From: Paragonimus skrjabini miyazakii
Taxonomy: Eukaryota; Platyhelminthes; Trematoda; Plagiorchiida; Troglotrematidae
Direction of reading: 5' to 3'
Length of the DNA: 64,000 nt
Assembly: GCA_014338405.1 (NCBI GenBank)
Contig: JTDE01022277.1
Location: forward strand, 1-64,000
Of the stretch, positions 1 through 22,451 are shown piece after piece (position 1 is the stretch's first letter; each line of letters starts with the position of its first letter). The position numbers and the translations under genes are program-made. The notes beneath the pieces were generated by a model. That model was given only the letters and a program-made list of their open reading frames with translations. It made no database searches and was not told the DNA's origin.

Positions 1-3000
1 GCCCGCATTCTTTACCATTGTTGCCATGCCTGCTTGCTATATATTGACTGCACTAACTTCGCTGTAGTAACAGATGAGATGCGAACGAAATGTCCGTGCA
101 CAAGACATCTTACGCTATACTGTTGGCTTTTTTCAAAGAACAGATTATCGCTCCTTTGGGTTGGAAAACTGGTTTCAGTTTGATTGACTTCTCGCGGATC
201 GGATAGGTGGTTGCTTACACAACACTTGTTTAAGGCAGATACTATTTGTTCCTAACAGCTTGTTGTTTTACCCTTGTCATTGTGGGCTAGCCAAGAGGAA
301 GTAGAAGGAGTGACTGCGTTCACTCAGGTGTACAAAAGCCCGTGTATAAGGCAATTGAACCCAAGCCATGTATAAAACAGCATTCACCTATACCCTCTAG
401 CGAAATGTTCTACAATCATAAACCCACCGCTTTAAATATATCACTGTTATAAACGTTACGCAGCGGTTGTCCTGTTAGTCATCGAAACGACTCACTTAAT
501 TATAAGTGTTGTCACTATAATCCTCTGCTTGGGAGTCTGATGCCACTCTAACTGAAGGAATTTTAATAGTCGTGGAAGCATTCGTACGTTCAGGCAGCCT
601 TATTTATGGTTACTTTGAGAGTAGTCAGATGTACGTAAAAAGCAACGAGCAAAAGATTCCGCTACAAACCGTAGCTAACCGATTAGATTGGTTAGTATGA
701 TAGAAAATGTTTCCAGGTTATCTGTATTCGTAACCTGGCTAACTGGCAACACAACCTCACTAAACATCCAAAAGCTGGAAGCCGGCCAACCAGCAACCTA
801 ACAACACACAATGTACAATTAGTCTGCACTACTCTGTTTGATGCCTATAGTAACTAATAAAGAGTTAACACAAGACACACGGAGGAATGGTAAAGAAAAG
901 GGCCAGCAGTGTGGGACTTACCAACCTAATTGGTTGAGCAGAACTTTTCTAGAAAGGTAGTAGAAGATAGGAACTTGAGATGTACAGTCCACTCGAAAAA
1001 AGTTCGAGCGTTTCAACATTGCGGGAGCTCACAAAATCAGTAATATAGTCTACGTGAGTGACAATAATGGTGTGGTTTCTTAGATGTTCCCAGGGACATT
1101 TCGTTTTAGCTTCAGCAAATGATTGAACATTTTGAGTTACTTCTCCTACAGTGAGAAACAAGTGGCTCGTGCTGTTTCAAGTCGGTGGAGTTCTAAGTAG
1201 ATTTTTCATAGCAATAATAACTAAAGAGTATTCAAATTCTTTCGCGTTGGAGATAGCGCTTCACGTAGACGGTTTAGGTCAATAATTTCGTTTTCCTCCA
1301 CCTAAAAAAGCAAATTGATCGCTCTACATGAGTTCATAATTCGATACATACAAGTTGCTTTAAATTGTCAACGCAATGAGTTGGTGAGCATGCACACCAT
1401 CAATCCTGCAGTAAATGTTTTCATACACAAGCAAATAAACAGGTTAAGTAAAGCACAACTTATGTGGTGTTTACATAAGTGTGGGTTACCTATTATGATA
1501 TAATTAACTGAACGTAACTTTACGCCGATAAGAACCAACTAACCTACGCTTGTGTAATGAAGGCGACATAAAACAGTGACATTTGTCAATATCATCGGGC
1601 CCTACAGAACATGAGGTACTGCAGTGTTTTCAGGTGATGTTCATGGAAAGTCAGACTGTAAAAAATTGTGTACAGTTCTGTCAGATTGAGGAAGTCTTTA
1701 AAGATATTGGTATGGATCATTTCCAATAACCAGTGTATAAATTAAGACTGTATGATTGTCTTTGGTATTTACGAATAGATCTTTACGGAAAGACTTCGAC
1801 TTACTGCTTTAGTGTAGTTTATTTTGTGACAGGAACTGGATATCTCATTTAGAGTTACGACTATAACGTATCCAAAAAACATAAAAAGGATTTCGAAAAG
1901 ATTTCAACAGTGAACTGCATGTGCTTCTGATTACCAGAGGATTATTTATTAAAAAGGTGGAACCTGTGGTGGACTGGAACGTTTCGTGTTTCGAAATATT
2001 TTCTGCTCCCCACAATAATTAAACCAGATAACCGAGTAATTGACAACAACATTCATTGCAAGTAGACTGAGAAAATGAGCTGTAAACAAAGCACAACCAT
2101 CCAGCCAGCAAGCAACCGGAAATTCTTGTTGTGGTCTTAAATAGTCAAACAACCGAGAGGTTGCAGACGTGCAATCAAACAAAGTAAATAATTCCAGCAG
2201 CCAGAATAATTAGCAGAACAGTTTGAATACGTGGCAAACCAAGAGCGTTTCTGCAAACCCAAGCGTAATTCGACCAGCAGCAATTCAATCGGTTTAAAAT
2301 TGCACAAGAAACTTCATATCATGGGTAATACCACAGATACGTCAGAAAGAATCTGGAAGAAACTTAAGCACCTTGTGTGACTTCCTTCCATCATCAGCAA
2401 GCAAGCACCGACTGGGCAAAAAATACCCAATTGACCTTGCATCAAATTAAATTTTTAATAAACAATTTTTATGGATATCTGCGAAATCGTTCATCTCGAT
2501 TACTAATTCAGATGGATAGAAAATGAAATGAAGCGGACCGGAAGAGGACTTTGTGGAGCTTCCTATGATGTGACGATCACCTGCAAGTTCATAAAGCTCA
2601 GCCTCAAAACGTCCATTTGAAACTGTACAAAATTCGTAACTCACCCTCACTGAAACGATTTTCAAGAGTGCGTTCTAACTTCTACATCTCCGTTAGGGAT
2701 TCAGAGACAGCGAAAACGGAACAGAAAAATCTTAAAAAGAGGTTTACAGCTTCTGGTTATACAACAATCACACTACTACTAATCAAATGACCACCAGTAA
2801 ACTGATGGGCCGTGCACATGATTCGACCGACAACGTTACCACAATTTTTGCGAGTGCTAAAAATTGTACATTTCGACTACTATTAAAGATATAGCAATGA
2901 ATTATTAAAACTGGCCTAGAGAAAATCCTACAATTTTTCAAACGATGACTCACTCGTGTGTTGATTTCTACAAGATGATCACCAATTAGCCATAGAACAT

Positions 3001-6000
3001 CGCATTTAAGTAATATATACCTATAAGGAGCATTAGATGATACTAATCTCGGTTAATAGCTGATATACAATGCGAACATACAACAACAAACTTCAAGAGG
3101 ACTTAATGAAACTTCCACAAATGAAACGGTTATCATCTAGTACATATATGATTAACCAAAAATACCCAACTGAACTTGCAGTCGTCACAGCCGCAGCTAT
3201 AACGATAAAACGAAACTTGATTGGAGAAGTTGTAAGGCGACCCAGATTTACATAACACAATAAGACCTTCATCAATTAATTGGTCCATAGACAACTACAG
3301 GAAATTCTAATGAAAACTACGTCATAGTCTTACAAGAGATACAAATCTAGATATAGTAAAAATGTGCAGACCACCGTGAACAAAATAGACGCCATCAACT
3401 GTACTTGTGCAATGATATCTGACTTTTACTGAGTTCAATTCCTAGAATAGTCATACCAATCACATGCATAGGTAGGTGCAAATTTTAAGCAGTGAAATTT
3501 GGAACCATATATAAACATGTATATCATCACGTTCGTAATTATAAATGGTTGGTCGTTGAAATAGTCCCCGTAGAGTAAATAGGCATAAGAATAGCTACAC
3601 GTCCTGCCAGTGTGCAACCCATCACGATGCACCGATGAATCGTATGACGTTCCTTGATACACTTAGATAAATTACGTCTGAACAGAAAAACAAAACACTT
3701 ATCCATTGCTGTATATTTAGTATAAATTGTTTTCATTAATGAACGTGCAACTCAAACTGAGTTTTAAAGACCCTAAGCTAACAAAAATTGTGAGTAGATA
3801 AATCTCGGGGTGAACATCCCAAAAAATATTGCCTGATATGGCAGTTTGTGTTGGATAGGATGAGCACCTTAATGAAGTTAGAAATTGTTTCGTTACAATC
3901 AGTTCAAGGTTTCACTGCATGACATAAAAAGTTACACTTCGGTACAGAAATATCTAAGACCCTCAGTATTGCGCTGAGAGGTCTTTTTGACTTTTAAACA
4001 TTAACGTTTCCACTTTGATTTGTAACACTTTTTTTAAACAGTTAATTGGATCAGATGTTAGTGAAATAGGTGTGGCTGATCATCGTCATCAGCAACATTT
4101 TTGGTTTACTACCGTAACCTTGGGTACTATGATTCGAACTGTCGTTGGTCCCAGTGATCTTTAGGTGATTATCGATTATCCCCAATAGTTAACTATTAGC
4201 AAAAAACAGGGTAGAAGAATAAAAACCGATACGTCTTCAGAAAAGACAGCTTCCTTACTTAGCTGATGGCTAGGCCGTTAAAATCATCGGTCAAACGTCC
4301 ATATGAGTTATTTAAGTGTGTTTTATAGCCGTCAGGAAACGAGTAAGGTCCTGGGGGTATATGTCGATGCTCTTTTAATCACCTCTCTTAAGATGTGTAG
4401 GGTAGCCCAAGATGCCGGAAAACAATTTATCAGATCTGTCAGGTTGCGACATGAAGGATAAATTGCCAATACTGTTTCCGTACATCTCAACGTTTCTTCT
4501 AATTAACTTAGACAGCAAAGCGCCTCGGTACGTTTGCTCATGAATCAAGTTGGAAATCTCGTCAAATCTGATTGTGATAAAGCGAGAGTATGGTGAGGAG
4601 GAAGGTCGAAGGTTACTTAAAGCCCATCAAATGGGTTACGCTGGCTTGAGTTGCTACTAACCTCAACAGAGACGTAAAATGATCTAGAAGAAATTTTTAA
4701 CAAAGTAGATAAAAGTCAAGCTTCAATTCCAAGAATGGAATAATTGCAGGATTTTTATTTACAGCGGTACATTGTCACCTCGGATGATATTTGTTGCCAG
4801 TGATTTCGGCAGGGTAGATGAAACCCACTCACTTTACTCAATGAAACAGTCACGATCTTCATATTTCCTGATCTTAGTTTCATATACCGTGATCACGTTA
4901 TTGGTGATGGTAAAAGAAATACTTGCAGAACGGAAACCTTTTCGCTTTACCATTCATATTTATGGTGTTTGTAGTTGTAAAACTATTATACTGTTACTAA
5001 TAGACACCGCTTCATCTTTTAGAACCAATTGTTTGCTACACTGAGTGAACCAGAAGGTCGACTACTGCAAACGAGCTGCAAAGACGTACCGAGGGAACCG
5101 TAGTGGTTAGAAAAACCGTATGGTTAGCCCAGTTGTCTGAAGCTTGATTAACACTGGTAAAAATTCAAACAGGAGGCAGCATTTTGACTGATCTAGGAGA
5201 TTTGTCTAGCTAGGTACGATGCTATGGAAGTGATATTGTAATCCAAGGCAAGAGAAAGCGATTGCCAACAGACTTTACAATTTCAGCCCACACGTACGGA
5301 AACTTTTTCGGGAGACCCTTGACTTTACTGGCAACTTATTTCCAGACGAATTGAATTGCAAGCAAACATGAACACGGCTGTAAATAGAATGAAGCATCTG
5401 ATTCTTTACAATAAGGTGACAGGTACCGATAAACTATATGAAACTCTCTTTCGGTAGCTGCGTTTTCGTTATATTTGATGTTTGCTGAATAATACTCGGA
5501 AGCGCTTTGCAGAAAACACGTTGAGTTTGGGTTGATCACCATCAGATCAAATATATAACATTTATACTAGGACCTTTTTAGTATGCTAACCGACCCTTAG
5601 GGCCAACAATAACCATAGTACAGTCAAGGCATCCTAGTCATTGTAATCAGGGTTACAGTTCAAGGTCAAACATGGGAAGCGGAATAAGAAGAAAAAGTCA
5701 TTATCTCATATAAGAAACGTACGTCCCAGCCTGTTTGTGGGTTTTTAGAATAAATTAGACTTCAAGGCTGTTTTGCAGAAGCGGAATGACACAGTGTTCG
5801 ATACTGACCAATGTGAAGTACTCGTTAATTCCTGGAAGAACTAGGAATGATAAGTGAATTCAAACACAGGAGTTCCTCACAGATTTATACGGAGTTGATA
5901 GTGTAAGCATTTGTGACTCGAATAACTGAATATCGACTGTCTCCTGAGCACACTCCGATGCGATCACGTCACATTGGGAGTCTATGAACACAAAAGCTAT

Positions 6001-7247
6001 TACCGTGATAGATTTAATGACCAAAGCGAATTTTTGAAGCTATTGACGTTGTATTCATAAAACTGCTATTCGAATACAACAGCAAAGCTGTCAAAAATTT
6101 GTTTCTATTGCGACTATCCACGACTTACAGGATTCACCGAACGTTGGTTCAGCTATTCACTGTAGTTAAATTTATGCGTGCGTCATACCTCATAGTTTTT
6201 ATTTTTTGTCAGTCTAACCTACAAAGATTTTGCTGTAAGCTAGAAACATAGTTTATTTAAAACTCCATAACCAGACTCCAACTCTACGTTTCTTAAACGA
6301 AATAGTGACCACTAATCATTAACATCACTATTTTTAGCCCTGAACCCTACTCCTTGTTACAATAACTTGGGTTGCTTTGATTGTGCTTCTCAACTCTTTG
6401 AACACTTAACTCTGGGTTGGTGATTCTTTAGGAATAATTTAAACATTAATTTTCATCGTTACTTTAGCTCTTTCATCTGATCGTGACCTCTTTCTGTACT
6501 TGTCTCTGGCTGTTTACTTTTGTACATATACTTTGAGTTTGTAGAACATTGCATTAGTTTAACTGCCATAACTTTTTCCACGATAGTCAGATACATACCT
6601 TTCTGTTCAATTACGGGTCTGTTGTTGATGGTGGTCCCTATATCTTGCTTTGCCCCGTGGAACTGACATTTCATAACTGGGTTTTGGTCACTAGTGAATC
6701 CTTGCTTCACAGTTCATGTGATTGATCAGCCTATACTCTCTACATGTTGCAGGAAGAGTTACAATCAATCCTGTTTTGTTGTTGTAAATAGACCATAGTT
6801 AGCGCGGTTTGCTGAGTTAATTGAAAGATTTCCCCTCGAATTTGTCCACATGACTGCTTGCCGAAGGCGGGGAAAATACAGTTACTTTTGCTGACCCTCT
6901 CTTGTTCTTTTACCTATTCGTATTCAAACAGAAACGGAACCACAGACATATAGGTCTGAGTACTAGCTATTTCTGTCTGATGCGTTGTTATAGTATCAAA
7001 CTCTGGCGGTTGCCTAACGGTTTTTACTACCTTTTCCTTGTTGCATTAACAAACGGTACCGTGTGTGTGAAAATTACTCATACTACTCGGACACTGACAC
7101 AGTTAATTTCACAAAATCTTAGGTGGTGTTGGTTGTATGTTTCAGTTTTCTTCATTAGTAACAACATTAATCCCTCACTTGTTGACTGTGATGTTTCAGT
7201 GTCACACACCCCTGTATTAAATCAGTCTGGTATCCATAATTGACAGA
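1..7247. other. Upstream region, nothing recognised
   Basis: I see no convincing gene, RNA gene or transposon domain here. Open frames are short (at most 113 codons), lack recognisable domains and are what this base composition would give by chance. The last few hundred bases precede the PPP1R42 start and should contain its promoter and any non-coding first exon, but I cannot point to a specific element. Confidence 0.5.
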
Positions 7248-7265
7248 TTCTTTTTCTTTTCTCAG
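7248..7265 (+). promoter_or_regulatory. Splice acceptor directly before the PPP1R42 ATG
   Basis: A pyrimidine-rich run ending in CTCAG abuts the initiator ATG with no intervening base. A typical 3' splice site here means either that a 5'-UTR intron ends at the start codon or that the transcript receives a trans-spliced leader. Spliced-leader trans-splicing is established in flatworms, and in trematodes the leader itself ends in AUG. The sequence alone cannot separate the two possibilities. Confidence 0.65.
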
Positions 7266-15332
<8,067 letters not shown>

Positions 15333-17950
15333 TTGCCAAGAATTTAACAATCGTATCTACCATCTGGAACTAATGGGGTATCTTTAAAGCAGGTGTTCAA
15401 ATATCCTAATCAAATTACGTCCGCAGAAAGTATGGTTAGGTCTCCAGCTCCTTGTTTTGTCATAGTGACTGATTACGGCTGACTAAAAAGCTTTCATATA
15501 AACATGATGACCATCACGCAATTGTCGACTATATTGCGTGAGATTGTCTCTATTTATCCTTGATAAAGCAAAGGTTATAATTAACTTTACCAGTTTGGCC
15601 ATTTCCAACACAGGCAAGTTCTAGCTATCAGCTCCTCAGGATGTCTGCTTAACACACGTGTCCATCGACACGAACCAAGGCAAATGGCTTTGGACCAATA
15701 AAATCTTTAAAGCCTAATGGCTGTAATAATCGGAATAAGATATTCAGTACAAAATCGCACTTTATTTATATCAGTTTCTCGACTAAATTTTATGTTATAA
15801 ATTGACTACTGAAAATTCACTTGTTATTATGATAACAATGGAAATTATAAACAACTTTTAAGTAAACTCTAAATAATATTTTAACTCCTTGAAACAGATT
15901 TCTTCGAGAGATAATTTATCGTTTATGAAAAAAATCTTTTAGAACCAAACAACTTTGAAAGAAACCTTGAGACACATCACTATTGTTGACAACCCTAGCT
16001 TCTATAACAGTAAAATAAACGGTTCAAATACACATTACAAAGTTTATTCAATCGGCAGTTAACTAAAAACTATCTTCAACACTTAATCGTACTTAGTTAG
16101 GGCTTACAGTTATAAGTGGTGAGTTATTTGTGAATTATTTTATAGTAGATCAAAAGATTAATTGCAGAGTGTTTACACATGCGTGTATCTCAAGGACAGT
16201 TAAACATTCTGTGAAGCCCACTAACAGAACACTGAATGAAAACTGTGTACTCTGGCCGACTGATAATAGATGAGATCGATAGGATACATCGTCAAGGTGA
16301 CCTACAGTAGTATTCATGCTATGGTGAATAAAACAGTGCCATACCACATGCACGCACACACACACACTAACGAATAGTGACTGTCCGATCTGACCTGTCC
16401 CACATAACTCAGTATTAGTTGACACAGACTTGATTCCCCTACCCAGCAATCTCAGTAGGTCAGCTGTGAACCCATCCGTTTGGGACTGAACCTGCTGTAA
16501 TTAGAAGATTTCTCAAATAATTAGTCACTCTCTTTTTCAAGCTGTAACCCATTTTTGAGAGTATGTGACTACTGATGAGTAGATCAGTACCTTTTACTTA
16601 CAGTGAAGATATCGATGCATTTTTCAAAGGTCTGTATACAGTAGGTAAACTAACCCATTTGGTAGTAAGCAGTGAAAAACACATGCTCACAACTTGTCTT
16701 TCCACTGAAAGTAAGCACACCTTCAACTTGGTTTAAAAAGTCTATGTTACAACTTCCTTTAGTTATTTCAAAACTCAGTACTGTTCTCTGTACGCATCTG
16801 TTAGTAAACGCGTTCCATCTTATCCGCATATTCACAAAGAACTGTCAGGTGTCCCAGTCTACATCTATGATATATGTGTCTTTTGAGACTGATGCAAAAC
16901 TACCCTTTGTGTATGACCATCGTTCATTCATTTTAGTTAAGAAACTGGGTGAAACAGATGCAAACAAACAGCGTGAATCTTTCGAGAAAACTGCTCCGTC
17001 GGATCGCGGAGAAGTTCGGTAAGTCTGTGGGATCACCGTCTTGTTTCAAAAAAAGGGGACAATTAAACAGCAGAACTCGTTTAAGCAACAACAGCGTATC
17101 CTTGTGCCACCCTCTATTAAAGCTGAAGTCATTATGTGACAGAAAAAATTTGAATTAATTTCCACGTAAAGCGACTTTTAAGTCTATCCGTTGTTCAATG
17201 TTAGAATTACGAGTTCGTTTACAGCATAGACTTCTCTCGTCCACTGGGAATTAATATAAACCTAAGCGTCCTCGGCTAATGCAAAGTTCTCACTGTAATA
17301 GCTAACCAATGAAGCTTTTCCATTTGTTTGTATAGTGATGCAAGTTGATTTCGGTGAGTTTTCCCATTGCAGTTTCACTGTTTCATACTATAGCTTGTTA
17401 TCATCGTTTTTGTAACGACATTTTCCTTTTGCCTACAAGGAAAGTGGCATATATCAAACAAGTATATCGCCAGGAAAGAATATTTGTGTTCCGTTCTATC
17501 GTGCTTATCTGCGTTCGATCGCTTGATGATACTCATTCGTACGTTTACCAAGGTGAACAGCACAACTGAACTAGCTGAGTAGCACACCAGGGTTTAGTGT
17601 CCATTTCTTAATTTAACTGTGAGCTTGGTTGTAATAACGACTGTTGGGCTGTACATTTCTTGATTCCAGTTTTATTCTTATTCATCATGTTTATTATTGT
17701 TATCGTCGTGATCATGACTAGCGTAACTTGTATTTTACCATATGCACAATTCGGCTGAAAATGTCTTCACGTTTTGGAGCAATTGCCTACCCAATCAGTG
17801 AATATTAACAATAATCTTTACAGAAAATTTTGATAACTTTGTCTCGTTGATCTCGATATGACCACTCTCACTGTGTGTACGGTGTTGCACCTACGCTGGG
17901 TTATCACTTAAAGGGTGGAATTACATTGCGTGTATGCGCTCAGTCTTCAC
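15333..17950. other. Region downstream of PPP1R42
   Basis: An AATAAA at 15697-15702 could be the PPP1R42 polyadenylation signal if the transcript ends at the TGA proposed here. A short CA run lies at about 16350-16366. Open frames up to 116 codons (16672-17022, plus) have no recognisable domain. I see nothing else. Confidence 0.45.
15697..15702 (+). terminator. Candidate polyadenylation signal AATAAA
   Basis: A canonical hexamer about 365 bp after the proposed stop codon of PPP1R42. It is plausible by position only; such hexamers are frequent in AT-rich DNA. Confidence 0.35.
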
Positions 17951-17979
17951 TTGTGGATTAGAGACCCGACCCATTCGGC

Positions 17980-18205
17980 ATTGGACTACTGTTACCTCCG
18001 TTAGTTAACCCGTATCAAGTTAGCCAGCCGTGTGAACAACGCAACAGTCCGTTGGCACGTAGGTGAAACATGGACAGTTTCACATTTGATAACCGAGGTG
18101 AAGAAACCAGATAATCCACACTGGTTGGGTCGTGTAGTTCATATGCTCACGGAATGTCTGTCTCAACCGATACTGTTCAATGCGGCTGTCGATGGTTGAT
18201 TTGTG
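17980..18205 (+). pseudogene. RTE-like non-LTR retrotransposon, C-terminal fragment
   Basis: The plus-strand translation includes VNNATVRWHVGETW and then PHWLGRVVHMLTECLSQPIL followed by FNAAVDG and a stop. This is the degenerate form of the RTE C-terminal block that usually reads like LRWLGHVLRMP...LPRRAL...G(V)GDGW. A related minus-strand fragment occurs at 48370-48660. No other part of the element is recognisable around it. Confidence 0.55.
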
Positions 18206-18230
18206 CCGTCTGCCTCGTTGATTGATTGAA

Positions 18231-20040
18231 ACCATCTACACAGCTGCCTGAAAACTCTTGTATATGGCACTGTCGCAATCAATAGGAAAACTACTGCAGA
18301 TTGTTGACTATTTCTCATTCTTCATGAACTAACATTACCCCCTGATTAGTTTCATTTCATACATTCGAAATCATCCACTAATCTAATAACTAGTGGTCTG
18401 CTGCCCCTTAACAACGGCAGATTCAAACCGTGGTACATACAAGTACGGATTACAGCTAAAAATGGCTATATATAAAAACCTGCGGTAAACTCAGCGGTAA
18501 CGGACCAGAGTAGACAGATCGTGGGTCACTCTCCGGTTTACTCCCTAATCGTGAAGAAACTCTCGGGGAATTAGCCAGTTCCCCGAAAATACAGTGTGAG
18601 CAGAAGACTAACAAAGGACACTTGTGAGTGACCTTCTCTTTTGCTATGGTCGTGCACTGCTCCGGTCTTCACGAATGACCCCAGTCCTCGTGACAACTCT
18701 TGTCATCCAGACTACACACCTTGACTGTACTGTGTGGACTATTGTCTGGTCCATTCCTTTTGACTGTTTGTTGCTAGTCGAAAACCCTACAAATACGAAC
18801 GGGTTTGTGACCATGTTGTCTTCGGGCTGAGCGACATAAACATGTTCTGTTTGAAAATCATTCTTTTCCCTGTGTTCATGCGGTAGCTTCGGGTGAATGG
18901 GTTGGCTGGAAGGAGACTAACTGACCATGTATACGCTGTACTTCGTCTTTCAATACCGTTGTCCGTCGTGCTGTTATCCGCCGCTCCATTAACTGTTATT
19001 CTCTTTCCGTTTACGTGCTTGTAGGCCGTAGATCCAGTTACAGCAGAAACATTCGGAGAATTATTAAAAATATACGATAATTAAACGCTAAACTTTCTGA
19101 GGAAAATAAACGTTTGTGTATCACTTTTATGGCTGCTTTTGTTAGCCTGGTAAGTATGTGAACCATAACCGGCTTGTTCACTGAACAATATACTTTGTTT
19201 CCGGTTTCGAAATGAACTGATTTACCTGAACAGTTGATTTTACTACGAATAACGGACAGTCGGCGAACAGAAGAAGCAAATTTCAGGGAGAGCAAATATA
19301 ATGTGTGAAGGGGACAATGCATGATCGTGGTCAACGCGAATTATGGTATAAGACCAAATCTCATGTCAGCATATCGTGCCTCTTGTAGATGAAAGCGGTG
19401 ACCGCGGTCGGTACCAGACGTTTTGGCTACATTTCGTCACTTGTATACCACAGAACCACGTGGACCACATGTGCAAATTCTCACAAGCAAACCGCAAGAC
19501 AAGGTCGACCATTGCTTTCCAGGGTGAGGCGTATTTGCAAAAGTCGACATACGAACACCTGAGGAATGCAGCATCTTGTGTCAAGGGTGATTAAGGCTGT
19601 ATGCAACACACCACTCGGCTCCGATCACTCCGATGACATATTGTGTCGGTTGTTGTGAATAACCACTGTGACCAGGTCTGGTGGTTATAATTGGCCAAGT
19701 TGAACCAAGCCAAGCCAAGAACTTGCTTTACGCAGCTCAAGAGGTGAATATTGAGCAGTTGTGCAACCATATCGTCATCGAACAGAGCATTAGAATGAGT
19801 TATTAATACAAAAAGTGAATGTAAATCCTAGACTGTTTTACAACGAGTCGGAACAATGTTACTACTTCAAAACTTCAAATCTCTGGTTGATTGACTACCA
19901 CAGGTGTTGACGTGACCAATCTTCTGAGTAAATAGTACACGACGGTGCCTAACTGCACACCATGAACGACTTCTGAGTGTGTTAACTATCAGCGTCACAA
20001 GTCAAAATAGTAGTAGACAACCAAGTAGCTCACCGATCAC
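18231..20040. other. No recognisable gene
   Basis: I see only short open frames on both strands (up to 98 codons) with no domain, repeat or RNA signature. Confidence 0.45.
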
Positions 20041-20049
20041 CTAGTCCGT

Positions 20050-21300
20050 ATTTAATATCCCCTATCGTCCTGGAGAGTTATGCCACCGAAACATCAAAAT
20101 CGCTCACATTACTTTTTAATCGTTACCGGTTAACTGGTCTTCTGCCTAAAGCCTGGAAAAGGCTCTCAATCAAACTTACCTTCAAAGGTGGGTGCTGGGA
20201 AGACCCAGCAAACTGTCGATCAACTGTATTGCTTCCAGTGTTCTTCATAGTACTGGACAGTTTACTAGATCATTGCTTCCGGGACAACATTGCAGATTTT
20301 AAACTTGTTACCAAGGCACTGTGCTGCTTCCGTGAGAAATATCCATGCCTCATGACTCCGCTGACTGGTCGTGGATTTTGGACGAAATCAGCGGATGAAA
20401 GATTAATCAATGGTGTGATCTATCTTGATTTTTCCAAAGTCGTTGACAACGGTCACAATCCATCATACCCCAGAGTCTCCACAGTTGTGGTCTCGATGAA
20501 CACTTCCTCAGGTGGCTTGAGAATTATTCAGCTGAGAGTATGTTCACCGACAAAGTGAATAGATGGTTGACAGACTGGTTCCCTACCAACAACGACACTA
20601 CTCAAAGATCCCTCTTAGGTTCTATGTTGTCCACTCCATTTATTCTCGAAATACTCAACATTGTTGAATCCCCAGTGCTGCTGTACGCCGAGAATGCAAA
20701 ATCCTGGCGAGTTGTAGAGTTTTCGGAGGATGTGGGAAATTAAAAGAGCGATCTGAACTGCCCAAAGAAAACAACGTGTGGTTTAGTGTTAAAAAATACG
20801 AAGTCATGCATATTCACCAATCCAATTGTGCTGACTACCACCTTGGGGATAGCAAACCACTCGTATCACCACACGAACAAGACCTATGCAATATTGTGTC
20901 AAACAACTCTAATCTGCTCATAATTCGTGCAGTCTTAGCCAAACAGCACAAATGACATTACTCCTATTAAGAGAAGTTTGTGGAACCTTCTAACTTAGGG
21001 TTTTCCCCACTACATCTGTCTCTCTAATCCGCCCATACCTGGAAACAAACGTACAGACCTGTTGTTCCCATATTAAAAGACTTGACACTTATTAGACTAT
21101 TCAGAGACGTACATCTAGAAAAATTATGAAGCTCAGGAAATGCCCTCCATTTAGCGGGACTGGTGTAATTAGGTAAATTTTTATTGCATTGCAGACTTAA
21201 TTCTCACCTACAAAATACTGTGCATCCCAAGTCATCTAATGGGAAATTACTTCCCACTAAACAAGGATGAACTTCCAGGAAGTCCTACGCTAAAACAGAG
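20050..21300 (+). pseudogene. CR1-like non-LTR retrotransposon RT, degenerate
   Basis: Successive frames read as one decayed RT: LLPKAWKRLSIKL, FKGG and ED/PAN plus LLPVFF at 20135-20255; then RGFWTKSADERLINGVIYLD followed by FSKVVDN (motif A) at 20371-20450; VNRWLTDWF, a block corresponding to PQGS, and LLYAENAKSWR at 20550-20715, where the catalytic YADD has become YAEN. Further on, KYEVMHI and GDLILTYKIL-like segments (about 20795 and 21198) are the usual connection and C-terminal blocks. There are several frameshifts and stops, so it is dead. The order and motifs fit the CR1/jockey group. Confidence 0.75.
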
Positions 21301-22451
21301 TCATGGAATGGGCATATTGACAATTATGAGAATGATGATCACAGAAGACTAGTAGGAGAATACATAAATGAAATTTGTCGAACTAAAGTTATTGAGCAGA
21401 CTTGAGATGGTGTTAATAAATGTTTGACAAGGTTTACCAATGCTACTAGCAAAATATATCGAACCAGACGAACTTAGGAATAATGTGGCGGCCTTATGTT
21501 GTCGAGTGTTATGTAAGAAAATATTGGATCTTCCTTTCTGGTACGTGCCCAGAGGTACGGTTTGAATCCCAATCCTCATAGGATAAGACGTGGGCATCAC
21601 CGTTTACTCGAAACGGGTCAAAAACGACATCACAGGGGCTCCAAATATATATATGACAAACGATTACCCTACAAGGCGATCAGGATATAGGTCGAATCAG
21701 GTAGTACGATAGTCTTATCGTTGGAGCAAATCAGGTTATGGGGGCATCACCATGCAAATGAGAAAAAGCAATTCAGACAGAGGTGAGGAGTATAGACTTT
21801 TGATCAAACCAGTTACAATCTGATTAGCTGATTTGAATAATGCAGATCCAATCACCTGACATAAAATCTGCTCCAAGCACTGTGAACCGAAACAAGCCAG
21901 CGTCACCTAGGCCAGCTGACGTTCGATTTTATGTGTAGGTCTGCAAAATCTCCCAGATGTAGATACCCCTACAACTGGATCCATATATATTTCACGATTC
22001 GCCTTGCGTGCTTCGTTAGGATACGTGTCTCCTAACAAAGTGTTAGGGGCTAACCATCATTCTACGTCGAGTCTTAGGGGTCATGTTGTTACTGCGTGAC
22101 AGCACCAGCGATGAAAACTCTGGTCTCTCATTATCGAGGACGATAAATCACCTAGGCTTTTTCTTGATGGAGACAGCAAGCAACAATCCTACTTGTATAA
22201 CTATTTACAGAGGGATTACAGTAACTCACTCGCCTCCCATAACTAACTGTCATCAACTAAAACTTGTGTGATGAGGAGGACCAATCAGATTATACTACTC
22301 GTTAGTAGTCAGGTAGAAACATCTATTGGGGGTATTGAAATAACCGGGGGGAAATACAGGAATGGTAAGAAAACAATCTGGCACCAAACGGTGTTTCCCA
22401 TACACTAATTTGTCAACGATAACTATACTTCTCTTGGATTCTCATCAAGTG
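21301..22451. other. No recognisable gene
   Basis: Short open frames only. A B-box-like GGTTTGAATCCC occurs at about 21557-21568 without a matching A box that I can see. Confidence 0.4.

Noticed and set aside
16350..16366. CA-rich run as a regulatory element
   Set aside because: It is an ordinary short microsatellite.
21555..21570. tRNA gene suggested by GGTTTGAATCCC
   Set aside because: No A box or cloverleaf could be formed around it.
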